Source of the DNA: Aptenodytes patagonicus
Taxonomy: Eukaryota > Chordata > Aves > Sphenisciformes > Spheniscidae
DNA: 64,000 nucleotides
Direction: 5' to 3'
NCBI RefSeq assembly: GCF_965638725.1
Contig: NC_134949.1
Location: forward strand, 38,034,151-38,098,150
Every line of letters starts with the position of its first letter. Within the stretch, counting starts at the first letter, position 1. Of this stretch, positions 23,501 through 52,170 are shown one piece after another. The notes beneath the pieces are model-generated. The model searched no databases, was not told the origin of the DNA, and saw only the letters and a program-made list of their open reading frames with translations. A program made the translations under genes and the position numbers.

Positions 23501-26500
23501 AAATAATTGACTATGTGGAAGTTAAGAAACCAAAAATGAGATCAAATTGATTGTTTCATTCAGTATGAGACCAGAACTCAGCCATTAACTTTTTGGCAGC
23601 TGTCAGTCAGTCAGCTTGTGTTACTGATGTGTTACAGCTCTAGTGAGCTGTAATGTATGTTGTCCCTTGCTTACTGGAGTACTGGGGGAAAATATGTATT
23701 TCGGAGTCGAGGGCATTAGGTCACAAAACTGTAAGGTGTCAAGCTTTACTAATGTCAGTGCTCTCAGGAAAATTATTCACTATAAAAATACTGGTAGATT
23801 TGTGGTAGATCTGTTTGTTGTAGTTTTACCTGAGGATTACTTGTAGGATTCTCATGTGACCTGTGGAACTTGGGCCCCTCAGCTGAAGGGAAGTAGTTGG
23901 TTAAATCCTTCCTAAAAGCCGTTTTTCCTCCCATCTTTTACTTGGGGGCTATAAATTAAACAGCAGCTGATCCATTTTACTTTACTGATTTAGTAATCCT
24001 ACCAGTTCTTCAGCTGTCTTTAAAGTTGTCTGTGAAAACAGAGTAGAGCTGAATTTCTCTGTGGGTTGGGAGCGATTTTTTTCTTAAGTAACAAGGAACA
24101 GAGATGCCTAGATTGACATTATACTGTCACTTCCTTTGCAAGTTACAAGTTACTTTTAGAGAGAGTTTAAGGAAGCTTTTAAAGATCTTGTTTATTCAAG
24201 GATGATAGTTTAGCGCTTTTCAGCCTTTGCATTTCGGGATCTTCATTTTGTCAACCTCCTGGTCTTACGCTTCTTCCGATTTGTATCTCAGGAACTCCAG
24301 ACTATGAACCAATATGTGGCCGGCCCCATGGAGTCCGAATGGATCAGGATGGTAACTTGATTGTGGTGGATTCTTATTTAGGCCTGTACAAAGTCAATCC
24401 AAGGACGGGAGAGAAAACCCTCCTGCTATCGAGTGAAAAAGGTGATACTACAGTTAGTGGGGAAGTAGATTGAGCTTGGGTTTGGTCCTCATGCTTATAT
24501 ATAAACTGGAAGATCAAGGCACTTAAACCAGTTGAGATCAGTACTAGTAAGCATGGGGACTGGGACTGACTGAAAGCCTGTTGGCTTTATATTTTTAAGA
24601 TTTGTTTAAAAAATAGAAGAAAACAAAAGCAACGATGTTTGTCAGAGGCTTTGGGTTTGGCATGTGTTACGCTGGGCTGCAACCTGAACATATTTCCCCG
24701 CAAATGAAAGTAACTTGGAGTTGGACTTTAGCTTGGGACAACTTAAGGATGGCATTAACTATGAGATTTGGAATTGAAATGTCTGAAACTTTAAGCTTGT
24801 GTGGATCTGAATCATTTTGAACACTTGGTGGTTTTGTACTTATTTTAATTAGTAGTCATTTTTATTAACTAGGTTTGGATGGACTTCCTTTCAAATTTCT
24901 AAATGGATTAGAAATATCAAAGAAAAATTTGATTTATTTTACGGATTCAAGTAGCAAATGGGAAAGACGACATCACAAATACGAGGTGAGATGAGGTAAT
25001 TTGTGGCCATTTGTTCAGGCAGCTTAAATGTTAATTTTTGTGCTGGCAGCACTGTGTACCAGGCTGCAGAAGAGACAAGCTTTTTTGCTTGTGCTTGTGT
25101 GTTTTAGCCAAGCCTGCTATGAATGCAGCATGTTCAAGCCCTGAGGCAGAGGATGGGCTGTGCTGTTCTGTAGCTGCTCTTCTAAAAAAACAAAACCCCT
25201 CCCGGTACGACTACCCAAAGAAATTGTCATGTGATACATGCTGTAAAAATCCAGACTGTAGTGTTAGTTTCTCTCCGGTATTTGTCTACAGGCATGCTCT
25301 TATACTGCGGTAAACGCAAGGTAGCAAACTGCTGGTATACTTGAAGGTATCTTTTCTGTGTAGTCACAGCCTTTGAGTAAAACTTTACAAACAGACAGTT
25401 TGTTCTAGATAAAGCCGAAATTCAGCGAGGTCACAGACACGAAGTTCACATTGCGTCTCGTCTTTACTACCAGAATTGTGGTTAAAATTAAGCAAGAAGA
25501 AAAATCACATGAAGGGAAATATATTTAATTTAAGGGGAGGGAATCCAGATCCAAGTTATTAAAGGAAAAAAAAAAAAAGAATAGTTGAAATCTCTTATGT
25601 GTCGCTTGCTGTTTCTTAAACCTACCAGAATTATTGTTTGGTAGTACATCATCTTTGCTGTTTAGTATTTCAGACTTGACAAGGGTTTGCCAGTACTAAT
25701 GACAAACACAGAGGCAGTTTCCTCTTCACAGGGCTTATATTTATAAAATTCAAAGCTGCCCTGCAGATTTTTAGCACAAGAAACTTATTCAAATTATTTC
25801 ATATCAGAAGTAAAATGTCAGCTGTTTACTTGCTTTAGCAAAACACTTGTGAACGCTTTCCGGTTTGATTTGAAGAAGTTGTAATTGTTCACAGAAGCCC
25901 GACAGGCCTCAATGTTTTGCTAAAGCAGGAACTGCAGAATAACATAGTTTGAACTCTGGGCTTTATAACCTCCACATTCCTCTGTTTCTGCAAGAATGCT
26001 GTGATCAGCCTGGGAAACGACTGCTGTAAAACACGAACAAAATCCTTTGCTCCGTTAGTGGTGCGAGCTTATTGTTTTTATAAAGATACCATCTGCCATT
26101 CTGTAAAGTCTGCTTTTATCTAATTTATGTTAATACAACTTCTGAATATTTTCTGTTCTAATTGAAACCAGGTATTTTGATAGCCTAGTTTTTCATTAGA
26201 TGTATTGATTAAGGTAATCGAAACAAACCATCTTGGTCGCCTCTTGGCCTATGACCCTGTAACACGAACAGGAAGAACGGTGCTCAGTGGCTTGTACATG
26301 GCAAATGGGATTGCACTGTCTCCCAATGAAGATTACATATTAATAGCAGAAACCAGCATATGTAGAATCATACGGTATGTTAAACATGATTCTCCTTTTA
26401 AATATAAAATATTATGTTAGTTTATTACATGTTTTTAATCAATTTGTAGACGTGATTTTCATGTTCTTATTTTTCTGTTTTTCCTTTTCTAAAAATGTAA

Positions 26501-28347
26501 ACTGAAGATGCGCAGTTAACGGGGTTGCTATCAGAAACTTAGTCTAAATTACTTTTTTCTATTGCAAGAGTCACAGGTTTTAGTTAATTCTAGGTAGAGA
26601 TTAACAGTTGCCCTTTCTGCTGCCAAATGCTTTTTTTATACCTGTTTACTGATTTATTGGGCCCTAATTCCCTCAGACTCAATTACAATTACCCCGATGA
26701 CTCCGTTATCACAGTTACAACAGACCTCAGAGGACAAGTGTCACTACATGATTATGATGATTAGCATAACACCCCATTTTAAAGGGGGTCAGTGTTTTAA
26801 CAGTTTTTTACTTCATTGAAGTTCTAAAGCCAAATTTAATATTAGTTTTCATTTAACAGGCATATTTTGTATGAACCCATTTTTTTAATAGAACAGGGGG
26901 GTTACTGTTTATGTTACATGTAGGAAGATGAGTTTTTTGACCAATCAATCATTGTTACTCAAGTTCAGTCCCTCTTTGCATTTACTACTTCCTGCAGCAT
27001 CCTTTTATGTATTTTGAAAAATTCCTTGCATGAATCAAAAAAATGATGGATCTTCTATGCTGTTAGGCTTGCTGTATTTTGCAGCAGCCACTATAACTCT
27101 ATACAAAATTCTCTTTTTGCAGCTATTGGGTGAGTGGAGCTAATGCAGGAAAAAAAGAAGTTTTTGTGGACAATCTGCCTGGGTATCCAGACAACATCAG
27201 ATTATCAAACACAGGCTTATACAGAGTTGGAATATCTACTACTCGCTTTCCTAGTTTCTTTTCTCCTTTTCTGGATGCTTTAGGACCATATCCATTCCTG
27301 AAGAGATTTATTGCAAAGGTAACTTTGACACTGTGTAGTATTAACTATCGGTGTCACAAAAATGTTAATTTTTTAAGTATGAAAGGACTTACTATTCTTC
27401 ATTAGGAAACGCAAGAGACAACTGCTTCATCTTTGCCAGCCAGCATCCCAACACATACTAACTTTGATTTTTCTGGAACATTTAAGGATTGGTTTCTTTT
27501 TTACATATTAAAACACAGCAGTTGTACTGATGTGGTAATACCGAGAACCCATTTATAAAGTAGAAAAATCAATACTGACAAAAGTAGTCCACAGTTGCAA
27601 GCTCTCAGCCCATTGTTTATAGCAACGTGATAGTGTCAAGGCAGGTGAAGAACCCTTTACACAACATATGAGGATTTTGCTGTAGGAATCAAACTCTGCA
27701 AAGTCATTCTTATCAAGCAAGAGTCAGGGAGCTGGTTATGATTAACCCATGCTACTTTTTCTAGGAACCACGCTGCCTTTTCCCTGGGACTTGCGCAGGA
27801 AAAACACTGAAGCGGGTGATTCAGTTGTGTTCCGTCAAGTTCCTCTTATTCCTGTTTTTAGAAAATGGGTGGCTTTTGGCAGCTGGAATAAGTTCAAACA
27901 ACATCCACACCTTCTTGAGCAAGCAGGCACTGACTGTACGTTAAGATTAGCGAGTGATTACTGGACTGCCAGCTTTAGACACAGTCCAGTGGGTATTATC
28001 AAAAGATTAAGTGACAGCTGAATCCAACTAGAGCCATGTCTGGAAAGCAATATATTAGCACTGCCATTTCTTTCTAGTCATACAAGTCCTGTTCCCCCCC
28101 CACCCCTTGAATGACGTGTTAACACTGTGTATTTCTTTTTCTAAACCAGGTGACTCCTTTATCATTCTACAGCATTTTTCTTCACAAACATGGCTTGTTC
28201 TTAGAAATTAACGACAAAGGAGATATTGTGGCGAGCTTCCATGATCCTGATGGTAGTGTCACTTGGGCTGTGAGTGATGTCTTTGAGCATGATGGGAAGG
28301 TGTACCTAGGTAATACAGAGCTGCCTTTTCTTGTGGTGCTACAGTAA
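17522..28347 (+). CDS. APMAP-like protein (strictosidine synthase-like six-bladed propeller), APMAP paralog
   Basis: Segments 17522-17523, 18673-18762, 19317-19438, 22755-22853, 24292-24441, 24873-24985, 26214-26374, 27123-27318 and 28150-28347 join to 1131 nt, encoding 376 residues. Human APMAP is about 416. A hydrophobic anchor at residues 7-22 (FPAAVLVTFASIYFLP) is followed by SPIDPEPF, as in the APMAP stalk. Propeller landmarks: LKGPESF, NIYTGTVDGKL, CGRPHGVRMDQDGNLIVVD, GLYKVNP, IYFTDSSSKWERR, GRLLAYDPVT, MANGIALSPNEDYILIAET, RYWVSG, NLPGYPDNIR, FHDPDG and DGKVYLGN. APMAP is a membrane glycoprotein with reported arylesterase activity; the substrate of this paralog is unknown. The cytosolic N-terminal tail of APMAP is missing, and I find no N-X-S/T sequon. 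Wording differs widely from APMAP, and neighbours are RASSF3 and GNS, so it is a paralog rather than APMAP itself. Confidence 0.88.
17524..18672 (+). other. APMAP-like intron 1
   Basis: Intron from donor gtaagc to acceptor cctcccag. The first 240 bases belong to the CpG island; an A-run of 15 lies at about 18584-18598. Nothing else recognised. Confidence 0.65.
18673..18762 (+). CDS. APMAP-like exon 2 (membrane anchor)
   Basis: Starts with the G that completes ATG, then FPAWGFPAAVLVTFASIYFL and PSPIDPEPF. Ends in phase 2 at TTCAC|gtatgt. Encodes the hydrophobic N-terminal anchor and the SPIDPEPF motif typical of APMAP. Confidence 0.88.
18763..19316 (+). other. APMAP-like intron 2
   Basis: GT...AG intron ending ttggtgcag. 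Nothing recognised. Confidence 0.8.
19317..19438 (+). CDS. APMAP-like exon 3
   Basis: The T completes ACT with exon 2, then FEKPPPALVGSLQVNKKLQS, GQRIFTGQLKGPESFTVDDE. The donor is GC, not GT (GAAG|gcaagt). Confidence 0.9.
19439..22754 (+). other. APMAP-like intron 3 (GC-AG type)
   Basis: 3.3-kb intron with donor gcaagt matching the GC-AG consensus (AG|GCAAGT) and acceptor ttattttaag. The nearest GT (19443) would place a stop at the junction. No mobile elements recognised inside. Confidence 0.8.
22755..22853 (+). CDS. APMAP-like exon 4
   Basis: Encodes GNIYTGTVDGKLWMISGDQL through QDMPEC, phase 2 start, ending TGTG|gtgagc. Aligns with the 'GDVMFTGTADGRVVK' blade of APMAP. Confidence 0.9.
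22854..24291 (+). other. APMAP-like intron 4
   Basis: GT...AG intron (acceptor tgtatctcag). Nothing recognised. Confidence 0.8.
24292..24441 (+). CDS. APMAP-like exon 5
   Basis: Encodes TPDYEPICGRPHGVRMDQDG then NLIVVDSYLGLYKVNPRTGE and KTLLLSSEK. The Cys-x(7)-Cys-Gly-Arg-Pro pattern of APMAP (second Cys here) is kept; the family sequon GPNGT is replaced by DQDGN. Confidence 0.93.
24442..24872 (+). other. APMAP-like intron 5
   Basis: GT...AG intron of 431 bases (donor gtgata, acceptor ttaactag). Nothing recognised. Confidence 0.8.
24873..24985 (+). CDS. APMAP-like exon 6
   Basis: Encodes GLDGLPFKFLNGLEISKKNL and IYFTDSSSKWERRHHKYE, donor GAG|gtgaga, phase 0. FTDSSSKW is a near-invariant motif of APMAP and strictosidine synthase-like proteins. 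Confidence 0.94.
24986..26213 (+). other. APMAP-like intron 6
   Basis: GT...AG intron; the acceptor (ttgattaag) has a weak pyrimidine tract. Nothing recognised. Confidence 0.75.
26214..26374 (+). CDS. APMAP-like exon 7
   Basis: Encodes VIETNHLGRLLAYDPVTRTG, RTVLSGLYMANGIALSPNED, YILIAETSICRII, ending CG|gtatgt. This is the best-conserved strictosidine-synthase-like block (ANGIALS...ET...R). Confidence 0.94.
26375..27122 (+). other. APMAP-like intron 7
   Basis: GT...AG intron (acceptor ctctttttgcag). Nothing recognised. Confidence 0.8.
27123..27318 (+). CDS. APMAP-like exon 8
   Basis: Encodes RYWVSGANAGKKEVFVDNLP (first codon split), GYPDNIRLSNTGLYRVGIST and a Phe/Pro-rich stretch to FLKRFIAK|gtaact. 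RYWVSG and LPGYPDNIR are family motifs. Confidence 0.94.
27319..28149 (+). other. APMAP-like intron 8
   Basis: GT...AG intron with a C-run (28094-28101). Nothing else recognised. Confidence 0.8.
28150..28347 (+). CDS. APMAP-like exon 9 (C-terminus)
   Basis: 65 codons plus TAA at 28345-28347. Encodes VTPLSFYSIFLHKHGLFLEI, NDKGDIVASFHDPDGSVTWA, VSDVFEHDGKVYLGNTELPF, LVVLQ. Matches the closing blade of APMAP (SLHDPDG, HEHDGHLYLGSFRSPFL) including the final strand, so the gene is not truncated. Confidence 0.94.
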   Translation: MTPLSFYSIFLHKHGLFLEINDKGDIVASFHDPDGSVTWAVSDVFEHDGKVYLGNTELPFLVVLQ

Positions 28348-29507
28348 ACCTTACAGTTTTCATAAGCTGGAGCAGCAAAAGAAAAATAGCAGCGTTGTTT
28401 CAAGCAGCTGTTAAATATTTTTCTCTACTTAATGGAAGACTGCTATGTCACTGAAGGAGAAATGAAACTGATACCACATGGTTAAGCAGAAATACTTGTT
28501 TTAGAAGCTTGTGAAAGCCTCAAACTTAAATAGGTTAAAGGTATCAAATCACCTTGCTCTATAGTTCAGAAAACAGTTATGTATATATTTTTAAACAGTT
28601 GCACAGAATCATCCAAGGAATTCTGTTATAGAGTTAACAGGGATTGAGGTGAGTGAGTAGCACATCTTACTGTTGCTCACAGTTCCCACTTTGGAAAAAG
28701 CCTGATGTAGGGTTTTATTCTTCCTCTTTCCCAGAGGCAGAACATACTGCTTTTAATTATGAACAGCAGTTTCTCCATTGGCTCCTTTGTTAAAAGTTTT
28801 CCATCTATTCAACTACATCGGTTTCCAAGGAAATATGAGCAAGTACTGCTTGCATTTAAATTTGTTCTCTCACCTCAGTGTTTCTTCCTAGTGCAAAGCA
28901 GTCACGTGTTGCCTTGCTAGATGCTGTATGTAAGGTTCCCTGTGACCACAGAAAAGCTCACTAGTGGCCATTGTTAGGCAGCAGGGCAGTAAGCAGAGAA
29001 CAGGCTTATAAAGTAGGAATGCAATCTTTAGAAATGTGACACGGCTTGATCCTTTGCAAAGGTTTAACTGAAGTTCAGTAACAGAAAGATAGGAAGTTTG
29101 ATAGGCAGTTTATTTTTTTTTTTTCTTTCCCAAAAGTGCAGCAGTGAACAGGGTTCTCTGGAAGGGCACTTTCTAAACAAACGTTCAAAACAGCAGAAGT
29201 TAAGTATGCTCACATACAGAGAGAGTAGTACAAACAAAATTCATTTTAATTGAATCACAAGAAATGACAGCTGTTTCATTATGACAAAATATTGTATTAT
29301 TTAGCTTGTAGAATCAGTCTTAAATTTAACTTGATTGAAAAGGTATCATACCTGCTTTGGGTGTGTGTTTGCATTTATGTGTCCCTGTCACAGCTTTATT
29401 CCTCAGAATGAAGCTGCCCAATGGGGCTCTGCTGGGTAAGCATGTACGAGCTGCATTTGCTTATGCTGACGTGGTAATACTGAATGGTTTTTGGTTTAGG
29501 ACGATGT

Positions 29508-29513
29508 AATAAA
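29508..29513 (+). terminator. Candidate poly(A) signal AATAAA of the APMAP-like gene
   Basis: First clear canonical hexamer after the stop, 1.16 kb downstream. The downstream GU signal is only weak. Confidence 0.4.
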
Positions 29514-31664
29514 GTTATTAACTGTATTTCTCCCTGTATAGTATCTACTTTACCAGATCAGATCATTAAAATTCACAGCTCTGCTTTTGATAATTAAGAT
29601 TTAAAAAAAAAAAAGTCAATCACGTTTTACCTAAACCCAACTCTCTACCAGTAAGGCCTTTTCATTTAGCCTTTAGTAAAAAGGTACAGATACAGCCATG
29701 GTCAAATAGCATATGAAATGGAACATCCAGGAAGACCATTTAGTTTTAAAATCACTTAGTTGGGAATTAGATCTGGATAAGAGTCAAAGTTTCTTCATAG
29801 TATTCTTTTAATCATCAAGGATAAGAATTAACACTGTTCATTCAAGGCTGTAAAAATACTCAGAATTAACTGCTTCATGGAAACAGACACCAGACAAGTG
29901 ACAACAAACTCCTCAAAGCAATGGAAGGCAGGCAGCTGTTGGTTCCTGTTCTTCCTACAGCTACGTGCTTTTGCTGAACAGGTCTTAAGTCTTTATCAAA
30001 ACGTGGGAGTGAAGCAGATGATAGTTTCCTGAACCGCTATTCTCTTTTTGGTTAAGTAAGGACCGACTAATTTCATTCTCAATTTCAAATACAACATTTA
30101 CTACCTATGACAGATTTCAGGTATAGTGTGGTTCTCTGACAGTGAGTGTGTTAAGTTATTGAGCCTAGTTACAGACAAAATGCTTTATAGGTGTGTGTAG
30201 TTAGCAAGAGTGTTAATTTGGGTAAAACACCTGAATAACCTATATCAGTTCTGTCAACTTGCATATTATAGTTATTAGGCAAAAAGTAAACCATTAAAAA
30301 GACAATTTCCTTGTTATGGCTTAAGATCACTTTAACACTAACTTTTCTTAAAGTTACACATCTGTACCCATAACATTTTTTTTTCTATTAGGAAGCATCG
30401 CAACATGCACTACTTGCACTGAAATTTAACTCAAGTAGAAAATTGACATATGACCTAGATTTGATAGAACTGTTGAGGGTTTAATGTGCAGCAATCCATG
30501 TATTTCACTCTAGCCTCCACACAGCTACAAAAATAAAGTTTAAACAAAGAACAAGTCTAAGTTGCTAGAATTATCTGAGCGAAACACTACATGAATGAAC
30601 TTCAGGTTTAGCTCAGTGTGCAAGAAAACACTTGAGAGCATGAAAACAACTTTGGTTTTGTTTTCAAAGACAAAACAGAGTCTGAAGGATATTGATGGGC
30701 AATACTAAGGCTTGAGAAACAAAGAACAGGATAAAGCTACAGTTGTAGTGGAGGAAAAAAAAGTCCCGAGTATTTGAAAGCACATTAAGTAGTCTGAGTA
30801 TCCAAAAACCTCTGCATTTATACAGATGCTCCAGCTGAAAAGTTACCTTTCAAGCAATTTTTTGCCTCCAAATATTTGGTCACTCTAGAGATTTGCAACA
30901 ACGAGTTAGATTTGAGACAAAAGCTCTACAAATCTAACCTGTAGACCATCACAGAAGTTTGCAACTCTAAGCTACAGGAAGGACAACTTCTGTGCTTCAG
31001 AATTAAGAGCAAAGAAAGTTCAACTTATTGTAGCATTGCTTGTATCTGGTTTGTGGATCTGTGCACCGGGGTATGCACCTTCACAGTTTTGAAAGAGTCA
31101 TACTTTGATGCCTACTTAATGATTATTTAGTAGAAGGTTTTGTGTGACAGAAGTTGAAATCATCGTGCTCTCTGTTTGGGTAGAAGATCTGAAATAACTA
31201 ACTAAAAACTAAATAGTTGTGCCACAGTTTGTTTGACAAGGGAAAGATTATCTTGCCTGATAACACAGTTGATTTGCCCGCAAGCAACATGAACTTGTCT
31301 TGCAAAAGATGATATACAATGTGGTGTTTCTGGAGGGTGTTTTGCCAATGAATCTATACAGAAGTTACACGCTAACACCAGTTTGGGTGTTTTTCAAGAT
31401 TTAGAAAGATACTCAGGTTTGGGTGCAAATGATGGCTGCATTTCAGATAAGCCGAATCATAGAAGGTTGAAAAGACAACATCACCCTTCCAAAGGGAAAC
31501 CAAGTGATAACGTACTGCAGTCAGACATCTGACGCCAGTCCTTTGGTGTGAAGGCCACTTACTGCAGATTCTGAGTAGTTATGTCTCAACCAAAAAGCAA
31601 CACTCTATGAAGCACTTAAACTGCCTAAAATAGCCCTCTTAGCCTAACTTCTAGTGAGCAATGA

Positions 31665-31674
31665 TTTATTTATT
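31665..31674 (-). terminator. GNS: Candidate poly(A) signals of GNS (two overlapping AATAAA)
   Basis: On the - strand the text reads AATAAATAAA, about 1 kb after the GNS stop. A single AATAAA also lies at 32309-32314 (about 340 nt after the stop). Which is used is unknown. Confidence 0.4.
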
Positions 31675-32649
31675 TTTGGCTAGTTTGCTCTCAAAATAAT
31701 TTACCTTCAAGAATCTAATCAACATAAGATGTTAGACAATTCAAGACAGTTGGAGGTTAGAGACAGATCAACTCTACTGTGGTGCCCTGGGTTGGTGGTT
31801 TTTTGTGGATTTTTTTTTAGTATTACTTCTGTTCATGAATTAAAACAGACTTAAGAGTTAGCTCAAAACACAGGCACACTTATTTGAATATTTGTTAGTC
31901 TCAACACTTTTGTTTAACTCACTAGGAAACCTATATTAAACCCTAAGGGTTTTTTCAGTAGTACACAGTAACCCATTCCAGCATTTCAAACTAGAAGGAG
32001 GTTGAAATTACATTCTTGTTTGCAAGCTACCAAAGCCATCCGACAAAATTCATTGGTCTCATTTGAAGTGGTCTCATTGAAAGAGAGTATTTAGCATACA
32101 GATTTTCCTTCTGCACAAGACACTTGCTAGTCAGATCCTACAGTTTTGACTAATGCCTTCCTACGCTATTTTGGGCTAGTTTGCTATTGTCATTAACAGC
32201 TTTGAGCTCTGTAATTAAACATAGCTTTTAAGAAAGTCTATGACACTGAATACGGGTGAGCATTACTGTGCAATAGCGCCTGCCTATCCGACCCGACTCA
32301 AATATGCATTTATTGATTTTTTGAACAAAATAAACTGTTCAGATTCATAGGCATAGGTTCACCTCTATGCCCGTGATATGAAAAGGTACTTGAAAGACAA
32401 AGGTGGTAATCAACTATCTGAGCAAGACAGATTAACTGTGTCTAACGATTTAGAGCTACAGTTCAGCTGTAAAATATACATATTGCACAAGGCAACCAGC
32501 TAAAGACAAGGGTTTTTCTTCCCAACGGGGTTTGAATAGCCCATTGGAAGTCTTCCAGCTGCGATCAGCGAGAGTTACAGAAACAGACCTGCTGCAGTCA
32601 CTGGAGAAACTGGTCAGTGGGAGCTGATTGCAAGAGGCTCTTCAATGCC

Positions 32650-50679
<18,030 letters not shown>

Positions 50680-50837
50680 GGCGCGGCGGCGGGGACGGAC
50701 GGGCCGCCGGACAGAGGGAGGCAGGGAGCGGAGCCGGTGCCGCTCGACCCCGCGACGAGACGCGGCGCAGCCGAGAGCGGAGCCCCGAGGAGCAGCGCGC
50801 GGGCCCGCCCCGCCCCCGGCATATGACCCGGGAGAGC

Positions 50838-50861
50838 GGGGGGGGGGGGGGGGGGGGGGGG
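50838..50861 (+). repeat. Poly-G run of 24
   Basis: Uninterrupted G24, followed by further G-runs to 50875 (gaggggaggggggggc). On the GNS sense strand it is poly-C. It lies about 160-200 bases upstream of the GNS ATG, within the 5' UTR or core promoter. The length may be inexact because sequencing is poor in such runs. Confidence 0.85.
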
Positions 50862-50879
50862 AGGGGAGGGGGGGGCAGA

Positions 50880-50889
50880 GTCACGTGGC
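50880..50889. promoter_or_regulatory. GNS: CLEAR-type E-box (TFEB/TFE3 site) of GNS
   Basis: GTCACGTGGC differs at one position from the CLEAR consensus GTCACGTGAC, about 200 bases upstream of the GNS start codon. Lysosomal hydrolase genes, GNS included, are known targets of TFEB through such sites near their transcription start. The site is seen directly; its use here is inferred. Confidence 0.65.
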
Positions 50890-52170
50890 CCGGGCGGCCG
50901 CCGCGGCCGGGAGCGGCCCCGCCCCCGCCCCGCCCTCTCCGGCGTGGCCCCGCCCACTGCCTGCGCCCTGGGGAAGCCGTTGCCATGGGGGCGGGGGCGG
51001 TCCCTCGGGCTGGGGTCTGGCTCGCGCCGTCCCCCGCCGCCCTTCTCCCCCCATAGCGCCCCGCTGCTGTCGGCGCGAGCTGCCCGCCGCCGGCGGTCCC
51101 TGTGACGGCGAGCAGCGCAGCGTTTTGTTCTGAGAGGGTTCTTTTTAGTTGTAAAATACTGCGTTTTGCTACCAAGTTGCTGACGTTAAGTAGCCGAGGC
51201 TGCCACGCCGGCCCCGGCAGCCCGGCAGCGTACGTCCGGCCTGCTCGCGGTGCCGTCGCCTTCGTGTGTCCCAGCCCACAAATTCTCGGCCTGAAGGAAA
51301 ATACTTTGTCGGCGTCGAGGGAAACCAGACGGCCGGAACAGACAAGGAGCGCGGCGGGGGCGTGGGGAGCGCCGGGCACTTCGGACGCGCGCCACGACAC
51401 CCGCGCAGGGGCCGCGGCCGGGCGGTGCGCGGGGCTGCCCTGCTGCATGCAGGCGGTGCGCTGAGGCAGCTCCGGAGGAGGGGGCTGCAGCAGCGGCGGC
51501 GGCGGCGTTACTCAGCGCGGCGCGCAGGCTCCGGGCATCGCACGGTGCGGCAGCGACACAGCTCCCCCAGCCAAACCCCAGGTGCACCCAGCCCTGCTGG
51601 CCGGACAGACCCTGTCATCAGCTCTGGTTTTTGTGTCGTGTTACGGTGACTTACAGCAGCATAATTACAGCCTCACGGTTACATCGCTAAAGCCGTGCCC
51701 CACGCTTCCTCGCGCCCTTCTCTCGGCCTTCCTCTGAGGAGGCGCAGGGCGTTAGCAGAGGACCAGACCGCCGCTCGGGGCTGCCCCGCGCACCGGCGAG
51801 GGAGCGGGAGCGGGGCAGGCAGCAGGAACGGGGGTGGCCTTTGTAGCAGCCGCACCGCGCCGGGGACCGGCCTCGCAGGTTACCGCCGTGAGGCGAGGCC
51901 AGGCCAGGCGAGGCACCCCCGTCCCCGCCCCTCAGCAGGTGCAACGCCCCCCGCCCGCCGCCGGCCTCTACCACGCCTCGCGGTGCGTGGGGAGGGAGTC
52001 GAGCCGGGCGCGGCACTCCTGCCCGCGGGGGAGCGTCCTGCCGGCCTGGGCTCTCCCGCCCCTTTCCCTTGCTCGCCCCCCCCCTCACCCCCGTCTCGCT
52101 GTGGAACGGGCCGAGCCCGGAACTCGGCACTTGCCGGCAGCGGCGCCGCGCTGCCGGGCGGCTGCGGAAG

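Larger units (their letters stand above)
28348..32649. other. Convergent intergenic region: 3' UTRs of APMAP-like (+) and GNS (-)
   Basis: 4.3 kb between two stops facing each other. It is AT-rich with no supported coding exon and no recognised transposon. Forward poly(A) candidates lie at 29508-29513 and about 30531; reverse candidates (TTTATT on + strand) lie at 32309-32314, 31665-31674 and 29395-29400. The two 3' UTRs may overlap; the ends cannot be fixed from sequence alone. Confidence 0.6.

Noticed and set aside
50979-50988. GTTGCCATGG as an RFX X-box in the promoter of TBC1D30, a cilium-linked gene
   Set aside because: Only the first half-site fits; the second half (GGGGGC) lacks the required AAC.
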